47,398 nt of DNA from an uncultured Dysosmobacter sp. (GCA_934590165.1 CAKTOO010000023.1:1-47398), one strand, 5' to 3'; shown: positions 7,493 through 14,932, counted from the stretch's first letter. Notes: generated by a model from the sequence alone, not told the origin. Numbers and translations: made by a program.

Positions 7493-8530
7493 TTACGCGC
7501 GGATGGCCCAGCGCAGCTTTGTGGACCGGGCTCTGGGATTTTGGAAGCACTCCTGGGCGGAGGGGCGGATGACCTCTTGGGCCGCCTCGGAAAAGATCCC
7601 CTGCCGCAGGTACTGGCGGAAGGCCTGCTTCACCAGCCGGTCCTCCCCGGAGTGGAAGGTCAGCACGGCCGCCCTGCCGCCGCTCTTTAAAATATCGGGC
7701 AGCTTTTCCAAAAAGCTGTACAAAACCTCAAATTCGCTGTTCACGTCGATGCGGAGGGCCTGGAAGGTCCGCTGGCAGGACTTTTTTATGGCATCCTTCC
7801 GCTCCGGCTGGGGCAGAAAGGAGAGGGCGCCTTCAATGACGGCAGCCAGCTGTTTTGTGGTTTCGATGGTCCCGCCGGATTTGAACACTTTCATGACGGC
7901 TTTGGCGATGGCCTCCGCATAAGGCTCGTCGGCATTTTCCACCAGCAAGGCGGTCAGCTCTTCCATATCCAGCTCCCGCAGCCGCTGGGCGGCGGGGACG
8001 CCTGACGAGGGGTCCAGCCGCAGGTCCAGAGGACCGTCGAATTTAAAAGTGAAGCCTCGCTCCGGGTTATCGATCTGCATGGAGGAGACGCCCAGGTCTG
8101 CCAACACAAAATCGAATTTCACGCCGGGGGCCACCTGGTCCGCCTGGGCAAAGTTCATGCGGCGGATAGTGAGAATGTCGGGACCGTAGCCCAGGTCCAC
8201 CAGCCGCTTCCGGGTCTTTTCCGATTCGATGGGGTCCACATCGGTGGCATACAGGTGCCCCTGGCCCTGAAGGGCCTCCAGCATCCGCCGGGTGTGGCCG
8301 CCGTAGCCCAGGGTGGCATCGTAACCGGTTTGCCCCGGCTGGATCTGGAGAAAGCTCAAAATTTCCTCCACCATAATGGGAATGTGGGTCCCGGCGGGGG
8401 TCTTGCCGCTTTGGACGATCTTTGCCACATCCGCCTGGTATTTTTCCGGGTTCAGCTCCTTGTACTTTTCCTGATAGCTGCGGGGATGGGTGCCTTTGTA
8501 GCGGACACGGCGCTTGTGCTCCTGCTCCAT
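7493..8530 (-). CDS. RsmH-family SAM-dependent methyltransferase
   Basis: 345 residues with RsmH (MraW) family motifs: THIPIMVEEILSFL, the SAM loop DATLGYGGHTRRML (about 72-85), LADLGVSSMQID, RGFTFKFDGPLDLR, RTFQALRIDVNSE and LTFHSGEDRLVKQAF. RsmH methylates N4 of C1402 in 16S rRNA. Unlike the usual rsmH, it is not in a dcw cell-division cluster, the last motif has Gly where Leu is usual (SFHSLEDR), and it carries a basic N-terminal extension of about 45 residues (RRVRYKGTHPRSYQEKY). It may therefore be a paralogue rather than the housekeeping enzyme, so no symbol is given. ATG at 8530 follows AAAGGAG. mazG lies downstream in the same operon. Confidence 0.85.
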   Translation of the reverse strand: MEQEHKRRVRYKGTHPRSYQEKYKELNPEKYQADVAKIVQSGKTPAGTHIPIMVEEILSFLQIQPGQTGYDATLGYGGHTRRMLEALQGQGHLYATDVDPIESEKTRKRLVDLGYGPDILTIRRMNFAQADQVAPGVKFDFVLADLGVSSMQIDNPERGFTFKFDGPLDLRLDPSSGVPAAQRLRELDMEELTALLVENADEPYAEAIAKAVMKVFKSGGTIETTKQLAAVIEGALSFLPQPERKDAIKKSCQRTFQALRIDVNSEFEVLYSFLEKLPDILKSGGRAAVLTFHSGEDRLVKQAFRQYLRQGIFSEAAQEVIRPSAQECFQNPRARSTKLRWAIRA

Positions 8531-8559
8531 GGGATCAGCTCCTTTAATTACTGGTGGGT

Positions 8560-8565
8560 ATCATA
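8560..8565 (-). promoter_or_regulatory. -10 element for the rsmH-like operon
   Basis: On the minus strand TGATATGAT gives an extended -10 (TATGAT at 8565-8560) about 30 bases before the ATG. The -35 region (TTCTCT, 17 bases upstream) is poor. Confidence 0.4.
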
Positions 8566-8603
8566 TCACAGTTTTCCCCAAAAGAGAAGACCGTGGGAAA
8601 ATC

Positions 8604-8632
8604 TTGCCTTTTGTGAAAAATGGCGGTACAAT
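8604..8632 (+). promoter_or_regulatory. Promoter of the 233-aa membrane protein gene
   Basis: TTGCCT (8604-8609), 17 bases, TACAAT (8627-8632). It is divergent from the rsmH-like promoter in the same gap. Confidence 0.55.
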
Positions 8633-8654
8633 GGCGGAAAAAGGGGGCGGTATC

Positions 8655-9356
8655 ATGAACAAGCGGAAAAAGGCGGCGGTGGCGGCGGTCACCACAGCTG
8701 CGGCGGCCGGCATGGTCACCGGCGCCCTGTTTGATACCCCGGCGGAGTTGATGAACGCGCCGGAACCGGACGCCGTGGTGGAGGTCCTATCAGACGACGG
8801 GGATGGCGCTGGTGCGGAGGAGACCCGGCGGGGCATACCGGCCTCCCGGCTGAAGAACTGGATCTGGAGCCTGCCGGCGGCGGTGCGGCTGCTGGTGGGT
8901 GTGCCGCTGTGGGCACTTGGCTGGGTCTTGCTGTCGGCCCTGTCTCTCCTTTGGGGAGGGGCGGCGCCTGTGGTGGAACGCTTGTTCAGCTGGCTGTGCC
9001 TTTCTCTGGTGCTGCTGGCGGTGTTTGCCGTTTCCGTGAAAGCAGCCCTGCCGGACCTGCCGCTGAAGCGGATCCTGCGGCCGGGAAATGTGGTGTTCAT
9101 CCTGGCGGCGGCGCTGGTGCTGGGCCTTGCGGACTTGGTGCTGCCCACCGTGTGGCAGGGGTATGACACCAGGACGCAGCTGGTGTGGCGAGTGGGCGCT
9201 ACGTGCCTGCTGGCGTTTGTGTGCTGTGCCGCCTTGTCCCGCCATGGGACAGGCCCTGCGAAAAAGGTGGACGCCGTACCGGAAAAGCCCCGGCGGACCG
9301 AGGTGGAACAGGCGGCCATGGCTCTGGCGGACAGCGTATGCCCCCCAAAACGCTGA
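8655..9356 (+). CDS. Membrane protein of unknown function (233 aa)
   Basis: I do not recognise a family. The N-terminus MNKRKKAAVAAVTTAAAAG looks like a basic leader with a hydrophobic stretch (signal anchor), followed by an acidic low-complexity segment (about residues 35-60, rich in Asp, Glu and Val). Four hydrophobic segments follow (about 75-97, 108-130, 140-158 and 172-190), and the C-terminus is charged. ATG at 8655 is chosen over upstream in-frame ATGs because it follows AAGGGGGCGG and lies downstream of the promoter at 8604-8632. It is a single gene ending at a strong terminator. Its divergent neighbour is the rsmH-like gene. Confidence 0.7.
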   Translation: MNKRKKAAVAAVTTAAAAGMVTGALFDTPAELMNAPEPDAVVEVLSDDGDGAGAEETRRGIPASRLKNWIWSLPAAVRLLVGVPLWALGWVLLSALSLLWGGAAPVVERLFSWLCLSLVLLAVFAVSVKAALPDLPLKRILRPGNVVFILAAALVLGLADLVLPTVWQGYDTRTQLVWRVGATCLLAFVCCAALSRHGTGPAKKVDAVPEKPRRTEVEQAAMALADSVCPPKR

Positions 9357-9362
9357 ATTTGG

Positions 9363-9392
9363 AAAGCGCCCTGGGAAACAGGGCGCTTTTTT
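9363..9392 (+). terminator. Intrinsic terminator
   Basis: An 11-bp stem (9363-9373 with 9379-9389), loop GGAAA, and a run of T ending at 9392, directly after the membrane protein gene. Confidence 0.9.
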
Positions 9393-9393
9393 G

Positions 9394-9422
9394 TTGCCAG
9401 AGCCTGATGGGCGCGGTATACT
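9394..9422 (+). promoter_or_regulatory. Promoter of the barnase-barstar operon
   Basis: TTGCCA (9394-9399), 17 bases, TATACT (9417-9422), followed by GAAGGAG and the ATG at 9451. Confidence 0.65.
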
Positions 9423-9450
9423 GGAGATACCAATACGAAGGAGAACCATC

Positions 9451-10008
9451 ATGAAACAGCTTTTTAAAAAGAACTGGCTGGTGGGACTGCTGGCCCTGGT
9501 GCTGGCTTTGACCTTGACCGCCTGCGGCGGCACCCAAACGCCCCGGTCTCCGCAGCCGGCGGGGCAGGAAACGGCACAGCCGGCGGAGCAGACAGCCCCG
9601 GCGGAGGAAACGCAGGCACCGGAGGAACCGCCGGAGTCCCAGGAAGACGGGGAAGCGGCGCTGCCGGAGGACGGAGCCTACACCACCAAGGAGGATGTGG
9701 CCCTGTACCTGCATCTGTACGGCCATTTGCCTGATAACTTCATCACGAAAAAAGAGGCACAAAAGCTGGGGTGGCCCGGCGGCTCCCTGGAGCCCTATGC
9801 GCCGGGCAAATGCATCGGCGGCAGCCGTTTTGGAAACTATGAGGGCCTGCTGCCGGAGGCGGAGGGCCGCACCTACACGGAGTGCGACATCGACACATTG
9901 GGGGCGGAGAGCCGGGGCGCCAAGCGTATCGTGTTCTCCAATGACGGCCTTATTTATTATACAGAGGACCACTACGCCTCCTTTGAACTGCTGTACGGGG
10001 AGGGATGA
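9451..10008 (+). CDS. Lipoprotein barnase-type (ribonuclease N1/T1 superfamily) RNase
   Basis: 185 residues. A lipoprotein signal peptide ends in LTLTAC with lipidation Cys25. A Pro/Glu/Ala/Gln-rich linker (about 28-78) leads to a C-terminal domain closely matching barnase: LPDNFITKKEAQKLGW, APGKCIGGSRFGN, GRTYTECDID, KRIVFSNDGLIYYT and EDHYASFELLYG. The barnase catalytic residues Lys27, Glu73, Arg83, Arg87 and His102 correspond to Lys100, Glu144, Arg155, Arg159 and His174, so activity is expected. Barnase cleaves single-stranded RNA, mainly after guanosine. The lipobox predicts anchoring to the outer face of the membrane. The ATG follows GAAGGAG. The overlapping downstream gene encodes the cognate inhibitor. 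Confidence 0.92.
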   Translation: MKQLFKKNWLVGLLALVLALTLTACGGTQTPRSPQPAGQETAQPAEQTAPAEETQAPEEPPESQEDGEAALPEDGAYTTKEDVALYLHLYGHLPDNFITKKEAQKLGWPGGSLEPYAPGKCIGGSRFGNYEGLLPEAEGRTYTECDIDTLGAESRGAKRIVFSNDGLIYYTEDHYASFELLYGEG

Positions 10009-10010
10009 CC

Positions 10011-10277
10011 ATGCGCATCGCGGTGTTGGATGGGGACACCATCTCCACCCGGGAAGAGCTTCACGATACCCTGGCCCGGGAGCTGGCCTTGCCGGCGTGG
10101 TATGGCAGGAACTTGGACGCCCTGTATGACTGCCTGACGGATCTGGGAGAGGAAACGGTCCTCCGGGTGACGAATCAGGAGGCACTCGCGGAGAAACTGG
10201 GCCCTGTGGCCCGGAGCCTTTTTCGGGTGCTGAAGGACGCGGAAATGGAAAACCCGTGGCTTCGGGTGGAGGAGTGA
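10011..10277 (+). CDS. Barstar-family ribonuclease inhibitor
   Basis: An 88-residue barstar homologue, the usual size of about 90. The key binding helix reads PAWYGRNLDALYDCL; Asp36 and Asp40 align with barstar Asp35 and Asp39, which plug the barnase active site. It would protect the cytoplasm from any unexported RNase. ATG at 10011 is preferred over the in-frame ATG at 10005, which overlaps the RNase stop, because GGGGAGGG sits at proper distance only for 10011. The order RNase-inhibitor in one operon matches barnase/barstar logic except that both are adjacent here, whereas in Bacillus amyloliquefaciens they are unlinked. Confidence 0.9.
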   Translation: MRIAVLDGDTISTREELHDTLARELALPAWYGRNLDALYDCLTDLGEETVLRVTNQEALAEKLGPVARSLFRVLKDAEMENPWLRVEE

Positions 10278-10285
10278 GGAGCATC

Positions 10286-10948
10286 ATGGAGATTGAACGA
10301 AAATTCCTGGTGGAAACTCTGCCGGAGCATTTGGAGCAATACCCCGGGCGGCGCATCCAACAGGCGTATCTTTCCACGGACCCTGTGGTGCGGGTGCGCC
10401 GCAGCGGGGAGGAATATGTGCTCACCTGCAAGGGCCCTGGACTCCTCAGCCGGGAGGAGCGGGAGATGCCCTTGACAGCGGAGGCCTACGGCCGCCTGCT
10501 GGCCAAGGCGGACGGCACGGTCATCACCAAGGACCGCTGGTGTATCCCCTGCGGTCCCTATATCATTGAGCTGGATGTGTTCGCGCCGCCCTTCGCCCCG
10601 TTGGTGATGGCGGAGGTGGAGTTCCCCACAGAGGCGGAAGCGCTGGCCTTTCAGCCGCCGGAGTGGTTCGGCAGGGAGGTCACGCAGGATGGCACCTACA
10701 CCAACGCCGCCATGAGCCGCCGCTGCGGAGAGGACGCGGTGCGGCCCGGCCGCTATCGCCACTTCAAAGGAAAAGAGTACCGGGTGCTGTACACGGCCAC
10801 TCATTCGGAGACCCGGGAGCCGATGGTGGTGTACCAGGCGCTGTACGGGGACCACGGTATCTGGGTGCGGCCGGCGTCCATGTGGAATGAAGAGGTGACC
10901 CGGGACGGCGTCACGGCCCGACGGTTCACCTATGTAGAGGAGGAATGA
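10286..10948 (+). CDS. CYTH-domain protein fused to a DUF1653 domain
   Basis: 220 residues. Residues 1-150 form a CYTH domain with the signature EIERKFLV at the very N-terminus, alternating charged strands (VVRVRRSGEEYVLTCKG) and IELDVF and MAEVEF as metal/phosphate-binding strands. The CYTH superfamily binds triphosphates (triphosphate tunnel enzymes). Residues about 155-217 match DUF1653: GRYRHFKGKEYRVLYTATHS, MVVYQALYGDHGIWVRP, then a final RRFTYVEEE. The two domains are usually separate proteins. The ATG at 10286 follows GTGAGGAG. The gene starts 8 bases after barstar and is followed 6 bases later by prsW-like, all in one operon. Substrate unknown; tripolyphosphatase activity is a guess from the family. 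Confidence 0.85.
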   Translation: MEIERKFLVETLPEHLEQYPGRRIQQAYLSTDPVVRVRRSGEEYVLTCKGPGLLSREEREMPLTAEAYGRLLAKADGTVITKDRWCIPCGPYIIELDVFAPPFAPLVMAEVEFPTEAEALAFQPPEWFGREVTQDGTYTNAAMSRRCGEDAVRPGRYRHFKGKEYRVLYTATHSETREPMVVYQALYGDHGIWVRPASMWNEEVTRDGVTARRFTYVEEE

Positions 10949-10954
10949 GGGAAG

Positions 10955-11683
10955 ATGCCCATCTTCTTTTTTGCCATGCCGGGGTTTTACATCCTGGCGG
11001 TCTATATCCTGGCGGCGGTTCTGCCGGCTTGGTTCTTGCTGCGGTACATCTACCGCCACGACGCGGTGGAAAAGGAACCCGCCGGGCTGCTGGCGTCGCT
11101 GCTGCTGATGGGCGTGGCCGCCGCACTGTGCTCCGGTGTGCTGGAGGGACTGGGAGAGACGGTGCTGTACCGCCTGGTAGACCCCGGCAGCCCGCTTTAT
11201 ACCGTTTTGTTTGCCTTTTTCGTGGTGGCCCTGGTGGAGGAGGGAACGAAATTTTTGTTCCTGCACGCCAGGACCTGGCGGAACCCCAACTTCAACTACC
11301 GCTTTGACGGCATTGTGTATGCGGTGTTTGTCTCTCTGGGCTTTGCCGCGTTTGAAAATATCCAGTATGTGCTGCATTACGGCTTGTCCGTGGCGCTGCC
11401 CCGAGCCATTTTCGCCATTCCCGGTCACATGTCCTTCGCGGTGTTTATGGGCTTGTTTTACGGCAGGGCTAAGCTGTATGAGGCCTGGGGAGACTGGCGG
11501 CGGTGCCGGTGGAGCCTGGTGCGGGCCTACGGCACATCGGTGCTGCTCCACGGCTTTTACGATGCCTGCGCCATGCAGGGCACCGGCATGGCCATGGTGG
11601 TGTTCCTCGTCTTTGTGGTGCTGATGTTCCGCTCCGCCTTCAAGCATGTGAAACAGGAATCCTTTACGGATGAGCCTGTATAA
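10955..11683 (+). CDS. PrsW-type intramembrane metalloprotease
   Basis: 242 residues, eight or so hydrophobic segments. PrsW/CPBP-like motifs are present: ALVEEGTKF with the paired glutamates (95-96), the conserved YRFDGIVYAVFVSLGFAAFEN, then HMSFAVFMG and VLLHGFYDA with the metal-binding histidines. PrsW in Bacillus subtilis cuts the anti-sigma factor RsiW. There is no sigma/anti-sigma pair here, so the target is unknown. The ATG at 10955 follows GGAGGAATGAGGG. It is the last gene of the barnase-barstar-CYTH operon, before a long hairpin. Membrane protease plus secreted RNase suggests an envelope-related unit, but this is only contextual. Confidence 0.85.
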   Translation: MPIFFFAMPGFYILAVYILAAVLPAWFLLRYIYRHDAVEKEPAGLLASLLLMGVAAALCSGVLEGLGETVLYRLVDPGSPLYTVLFAFFVVALVEEGTKFLFLHARTWRNPNFNYRFDGIVYAVFVSLGFAAFENIQYVLHYGLSVALPRAIFAIPGHMSFAVFMGLFYGRAKLYEAWGDWRRCRWSLVRAYGTSVLLHGFYDACAMQGTGMAMVVFLVFVVLMFRSAFKHVKQESFTDEPV

Positions 11684-11721
11684 AATACCGCCGGGAAGCA
11701 ACTGCTTCCCGGCGGTATTTT
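11682..11721. terminator. Bidirectional intrinsic terminator
   Basis: A nearly perfect 19-bp inverted repeat (11682-11700 with 11703-11721) flanked by A4 and T4 lies between the convergent prsW-like and glycosyltransferase genes; the repeat reaches the stop codons on both sides. Confidence 0.9.
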
Positions 11722-13072
11722 ATGAAAGCACTTTTCGAATGTTATCCTGAATCCGGCTGTTAAACTGAAGGCAGGCTTCTGCGTCCTCTTTGGTAAAACC
11801 GGCCAGGAGCTCCTGCCGTACATCCTGCAAGGCACCGTCCAGATCTGCCAGTATGGGATCTGCCGCCGGCAGGAAGGTGACGAAGAGACGCTTTTTTTCC
11901 GGGTCATCCTTCCGGGTGGGTTCCTTTCGGGGTTCTTCCCTGCGGGGGTCATCCAGCTTTACCAGCTCCCGGGAAGACAGCCGCTGCAAGGAAAGTGTGA
12001 CACTGCTGCGGGACTGGTTTGCAAAGTCTGCCAGGTCCTTTCGGGAGATGGAGGGACCCATATGGAACAGGTACAGCAGAATCCGGGTGTCCTTCAGGGG
12101 CAGGTCGTGCTTCAAGGCCACCAGTTCCAGGTGGCGGTCCAGCACCTTCCGCAGGCGGAAACTGTCGTGAAGGGGACTGTCCCCCGCCAGAATATCCGGA
12201 GAGACCTGAAGCCGTTCGCTGCCAAGGCGGGTGGAACCGGGGAGAATGGTGGGAGGCACGGCACCGTCTCCGGCGGCGTCCACCAGGAAACGATATACCT
12301 TCAGGCGGCTTTTTTCATACTCCTCCTCGTCCAGGACAGTTTTGAAAAACCGCTGGTAATACTCAAAGACTGTCAGCTTCATCCGGACGGTTTTGGAGAT
12401 GCTGAGGCCCTGGCTGTTCACCAGGGAGCCCTTGGTCTTTACATAGTAGTAAATGGGGACCTGGAGGGCATAAAAGCGCTGGGCATAGCGGATGTACTCC
12501 AAATTGAACATGAAGTCCTCGCACCAGCTGATCTCCGGGTCCATCCGCAGGTTGCGGCCCTCCACGATCTCCCGGCGGTAGAGCTTGTTCCAAAGAACGC
12601 CATAGTAAAAATCCGCAGGGTTTTCCATCATATGAGCGGCGTATTCCTCCCGGGTAAGAACGGAGTCTTCGTCGATGTCCCCCTTGTGGGAGACCCGTTC
12701 CCCCACCACCCGGTAAAAATCCGAGATGACCAGGTCACACTGGTGGTCCTCCGCTGCCCGGACCAGGGAGAGGGTGGCCTCCGGTGTGATCCAGTCATCG
12801 CTGTCCAAAAACTGGAGGTATTTACCCTTGGCTTGGGCAAGGGCCAGGTTCCGGGCGTTGGAGACGCCGGCGTTTTCCTTGTGGAACACCCGCACCCGGG
12901 AGTCCTGGGCAGCGTAACTGTCACACAGGTCGCCGGAGGAGTCCGTGCTGCCGTCGTTGACCAGCAGCAGCTCGTAATCCTGATAGGTCTGATTTAAAAT
13001 GCTGTCCACACAGCGGGCCAGGGTCTTTTCCGCATTGTATACGGGAACGATGATACTGACAATCGGATGCAT
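11720..13072 (-). CDS. Family 2 glycosyltransferase fused to a MarR-like winged-helix domain
   Basis: 450 residues in two parts. Residues 1-270 are a GT-A glycosyltransferase: VSIIVPVYNAEKTLARC, LLLVNDGSTDSS, NAGVSNARNLALAQAKG, the nucleotide-sugar/metal motif LDSDD (89-93) and the acceptor region WCEDFMF. Residues about 310-450 look like a MarR-type regulator: a helix pair, SISRKDLADFANQSRSSV and TLSLQRLSSRELVKL as the HTH, then a wing (RLFVTFLPAAD) lengthened by a charged Arg/Lys/Glu/Pro insert, and a C-terminal dimerisation helix pair. The frame is unbroken, so the fusion appears real. The MarR part may act as a regulator or just a dimer module. It starts 14 bases after the SGNH hydrolase gene. 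Confidence 0.85.
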   Translation of the reverse strand: MHPIVSIIVPVYNAEKTLARCVDSILNQTYQDYELLLVNDGSTDSSGDLCDSYAAQDSRVRVFHKENAGVSNARNLALAQAKGKYLQFLDSDDWITPEATLSLVRAAEDHQCDLVISDFYRVVGERVSHKGDIDEDSVLTREEYAAHMMENPADFYYGVLWNKLYRREIVEGRNLRMDPEISWCEDFMFNLEYIRYAQRFYALQVPIYYYVKTKGSLVNSQGLSISKTVRMKLTVFEYYQRFFKTVLDEEEYEKSRLKVYRFLVDAAGDGAVPPTILPGSTRLGSERLQVSPDILAGDSPLHDSFRLRKVLDRHLELVALKHDLPLKDTRILLYLFHMGPSISRKDLADFANQSRSSVTLSLQRLSSRELVKLDDPRREEPRKEPTRKDDPEKKRLFVTFLPAADPILADLDGALQDVRQELLAGFTKEDAEACLQFNSRIQDNIRKVLS

Positions 13073-13086
13073 GGCGGCCTCCTTTT

Positions 13087-13689
13087 TTACGGGCGTTGAA
13101 GATGGGCGGGACTTGCGGGGAGAAGGACGTCCAGGGTTTCGGTAATGTGCCGGGCAAAGGCCTTATGGCCGGCCTCTGAAAAATGGACGCCGTCAAAGGT
13201 CAGACCGATCTCCCAGCGTTCAGCATCGGCAAAGGCACAGCCCAGCTTTTGCGCCAGAGCCTCGTAGCAGCCGGCAAGCCGGGCGGACTCAGTGAGCAGG
13301 CGCTCCTCTGTTACCCAAGAGCCCGGCACCATGGCCGGCGGGGAGATGAGTAAGGTCCGGGGATGGGCCAAAGCGGTGAGAAACGCTTCCATCCGAGCGG
13401 TCACATGCTCGGCGGTGAAGCCGGGACGGCAGAGCAAGTCATTGCTGCCCAGCATTACTGCGCACACATCCGGGTCCGCCTGCCGCAGAAGCTCCCGGAC
13501 CTGCTCCCACTGGCGGGGCTGGGTGGGGATCTCCCGGCCATTTTGGCCGCAGCAGGTCACGGACCAGTCCGACGTTCCGTCCAAAATGCCGGTCCAGCGG
13601 ATGTCCTTGGCGTAGCGGTCACCCAAAAAGGAACGGGGATCATAGCCATATGTATTGGAATCTCCATAGCAGAGCACGGTCCGGGACAT
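13087..13689 (-). CDS. SGNH/GDSL-type hydrolase
   Basis: A 200-residue SGNH hydrolase: block I LCYGDSNTYG with the nucleophile Ser11, block II around the GQNGRE glycine/asparagine, block III MLGSNDLL, and block V DGVHFSEAGH with the Asp-His dyad. There is no signal peptide, so the enzyme is cytoplasmic. Such enzymes deacylate or deacetylate carbohydrates and lipids; DGVHFSEAGH-type small members are often acetyl esterases. ATG at 13689 follows AGGAGGAAA. It precedes the glycosyltransferase-MarR gene by 14 bases, so the pair may act on the same glycan. Substrate not known. Confidence 0.85.
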   Translation of the reverse strand: MSRTVLCYGDSNTYGYDPRSFLGDRYAKDIRWTGILDGTSDWSVTCCGQNGREIPTQPRQWEQVRELLRQADPDVCAVMLGSNDLLCRPGFTAEHVTARMEAFLTALAHPRTLLISPPAMVPGSWVTEERLLTESARLAGCYEALAQKLGCAFADAERWEIGLTFDGVHFSEAGHKAFARHITETLDVLLPASPAHLQRP

Positions 13690-13709
13690 GATAATTTCCT
13701 CCTATCTGC

Positions 13710-13850
13710 GGGATTGAAGTTCCGGCAGCGGTCTCACAGGATCAAAGCATCAGAAAGAATGCAGGGCTCGAGCAGCTCTTTGCCAAGCGCTGGGAAACTG
13801 AAAAAGAAAACTATGAGTATTTGATTGGTGCCGCCAGAGTGAGTCTATAA
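13710..13850 (+). pseudogene. Possible 3' gene remnant
   Basis: Between sgnh and the ribokinase terminator, a plus-strand frame reads RKNAGLEQLFAKRWETEKEN then YEYLIGAARVSL and a TAA at about 13848-13850. It has protein-like composition, but there is no start codon or ribosome-binding site in front. It could be the C-terminal remnant of a deleted gene. I do not recognise the family. Chance open frame remains possible. Confidence 0.25.
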
Positions 13851-13856
13851 GGGAAA

Positions 13857-13885
13857 CCGCCGCGGAAGATGACCGCGGCGGCTGT
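13857..13885. terminator. Terminator between remnant and ribokinase gene
   Basis: CCGCCGCGG (13857-13865) pairs with CCGCGGCGG (13873-13881), followed by TGTTTT on the plus strand. It lies just past the ribokinase stop and can end that transcript too, though the minus-strand T-run is short. Confidence 0.6.
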
Positions 13886-13886
13886 T

Positions 13887-14903
13887 TTATGTGTTCAGCG
13901 TGTCCAGTAGGGACAGGTCGAAGCCGTCGTAATTCCGCTGCCGCAGCAGAGCCACTACCTCGTCCAGTGTGGGCAAAGAGGGCATGGCGCCCATCCGGGA
14001 CACGGTGATGGCGGCCGTGTGGCTGGCGAAGGCCAGGGCCTCCCGCTGGGGGAGTCCCACGGTCAGGCCCACAGACAGGGCGCCCACAAAGGAATCGCCG
14101 GCAGCGGTGGGGTCCGCCACATGGTCCATGTGGACGCAGGGAATGTACTGAATGGAGTCGGCGCCCACCACGGCAGAGCCCTGTCCGCCCAGGGTGATGA
14201 TGACGTTCTCCACCCCCTTGGCCCACAGGGCCTTGGCAATGGCCTGGAGGTCAGCCTCCTTCAAAAGGCCGCTTTCCTCTGTCCGCAGGGGCAGGCCGGT
14301 CTCCATGGAGGCCTCCTGCTCGTTGGGGGTCAGGTAAGTGACAAGGCGCAGCAGTTCGTCATCCAGGTCGGTGGCGGGAGCGGGATTCAGCATCACCGGC
14401 ACACCGGCTGCCTTGGCCCAGCCGGCCACGGCGCGGTTTACCTCAATGGGAACTTCCAACTGCAGCAGCACCATGTCGTAGGAACTGATCTCCTCCCGGA
14501 TCCAGTCCACCTCTGAAACGGTCAGCGTCCGATTGGCACCGGGGATGACCACAATGCGGTTTTGGGCGGTGTGCTCCGTTACCTCCAGGGTCACATGACC
14601 CACGCCGGAGCTGATGCCCTGGCGCACCAGCACATGGCTAACATCCACGCCGGCCTGACGGGGCGTTTCCAGCAGGGTTTGACCGAACAGGTCATCCCCC
14701 ACGCAGCCCATCATGGTGACGTCCGCTCCCAGGCGGGCGCATTGGAGGGCTTGATTGGCACCCTTGCCGCCGGGAGCCATATGAAAGGATTTTCCGTATA
14801 CGGTCTGGGCGGAAGCGGGAATTTTTTCCGTAGTGGCAATAACGTCCATAACGAAGCTGCCGACGACTAAAATACGAGGTCTTGTATGACGCATGATGTC
14901 CAT
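13887..14903 (-). CDS. rbsK: Ribokinase (PfkB family)
   Basis: 338 residues, slightly longer than the usual 300-310. PfkB-family features: ILVVGSFVMDVIA near the N-terminus, the substrate loop APGGKGANQALQCARLG (about 43-59), VMLNPAPA, YLTPNEQEA, and the catalytic/anion-hole motif DPTAAGDSFVGAL (about 264-276). The family phosphorylates ribose to ribose-5-phosphate, feeding PRPP and hence the purine genes nearby; adjacency may be incidental. ATG at 14903 follows CAGGAG, but a second ATG three codons on is also possible. It has its own promoter and terminator; no ribose transporter is near. Related sugar or nucleoside kinases cannot be excluded. Confidence 0.85.
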   Translation of the reverse strand: MDIMRHTRPRILVVGSFVMDVIATTEKIPASAQTVYGKSFHMAPGGKGANQALQCARLGADVTMMGCVGDDLFGQTLLETPRQAGVDVSHVLVRQGISSGVGHVTLEVTEHTAQNRIVVIPGANRTLTVSEVDWIREEISSYDMVLLQLEVPIEVNRAVAGWAKAAGVPVMLNPAPATDLDDELLRLVTYLTPNEQEASMETGLPLRTEESGLLKEADLQAIAKALWAKGVENVIITLGGQGSAVVGADSIQYIPCVHMDHVADPTAAGDSFVGALSVGLTVGLPQREALAFASHTAAITVSRMGAMPSLPTLDEVVALLRQRNYDGFDLSLLDTLNT

Positions 14904-14932
14904 TAACTCCTGTTTTGAGTAGGATAAGTTTC

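Noticed and set aside
10175..11701. Minus-strand open frame of 508 codons
   Set aside because: Covers barstar, CYTH-DUF1653 and prsW in antisense; those three have clear family motifs.
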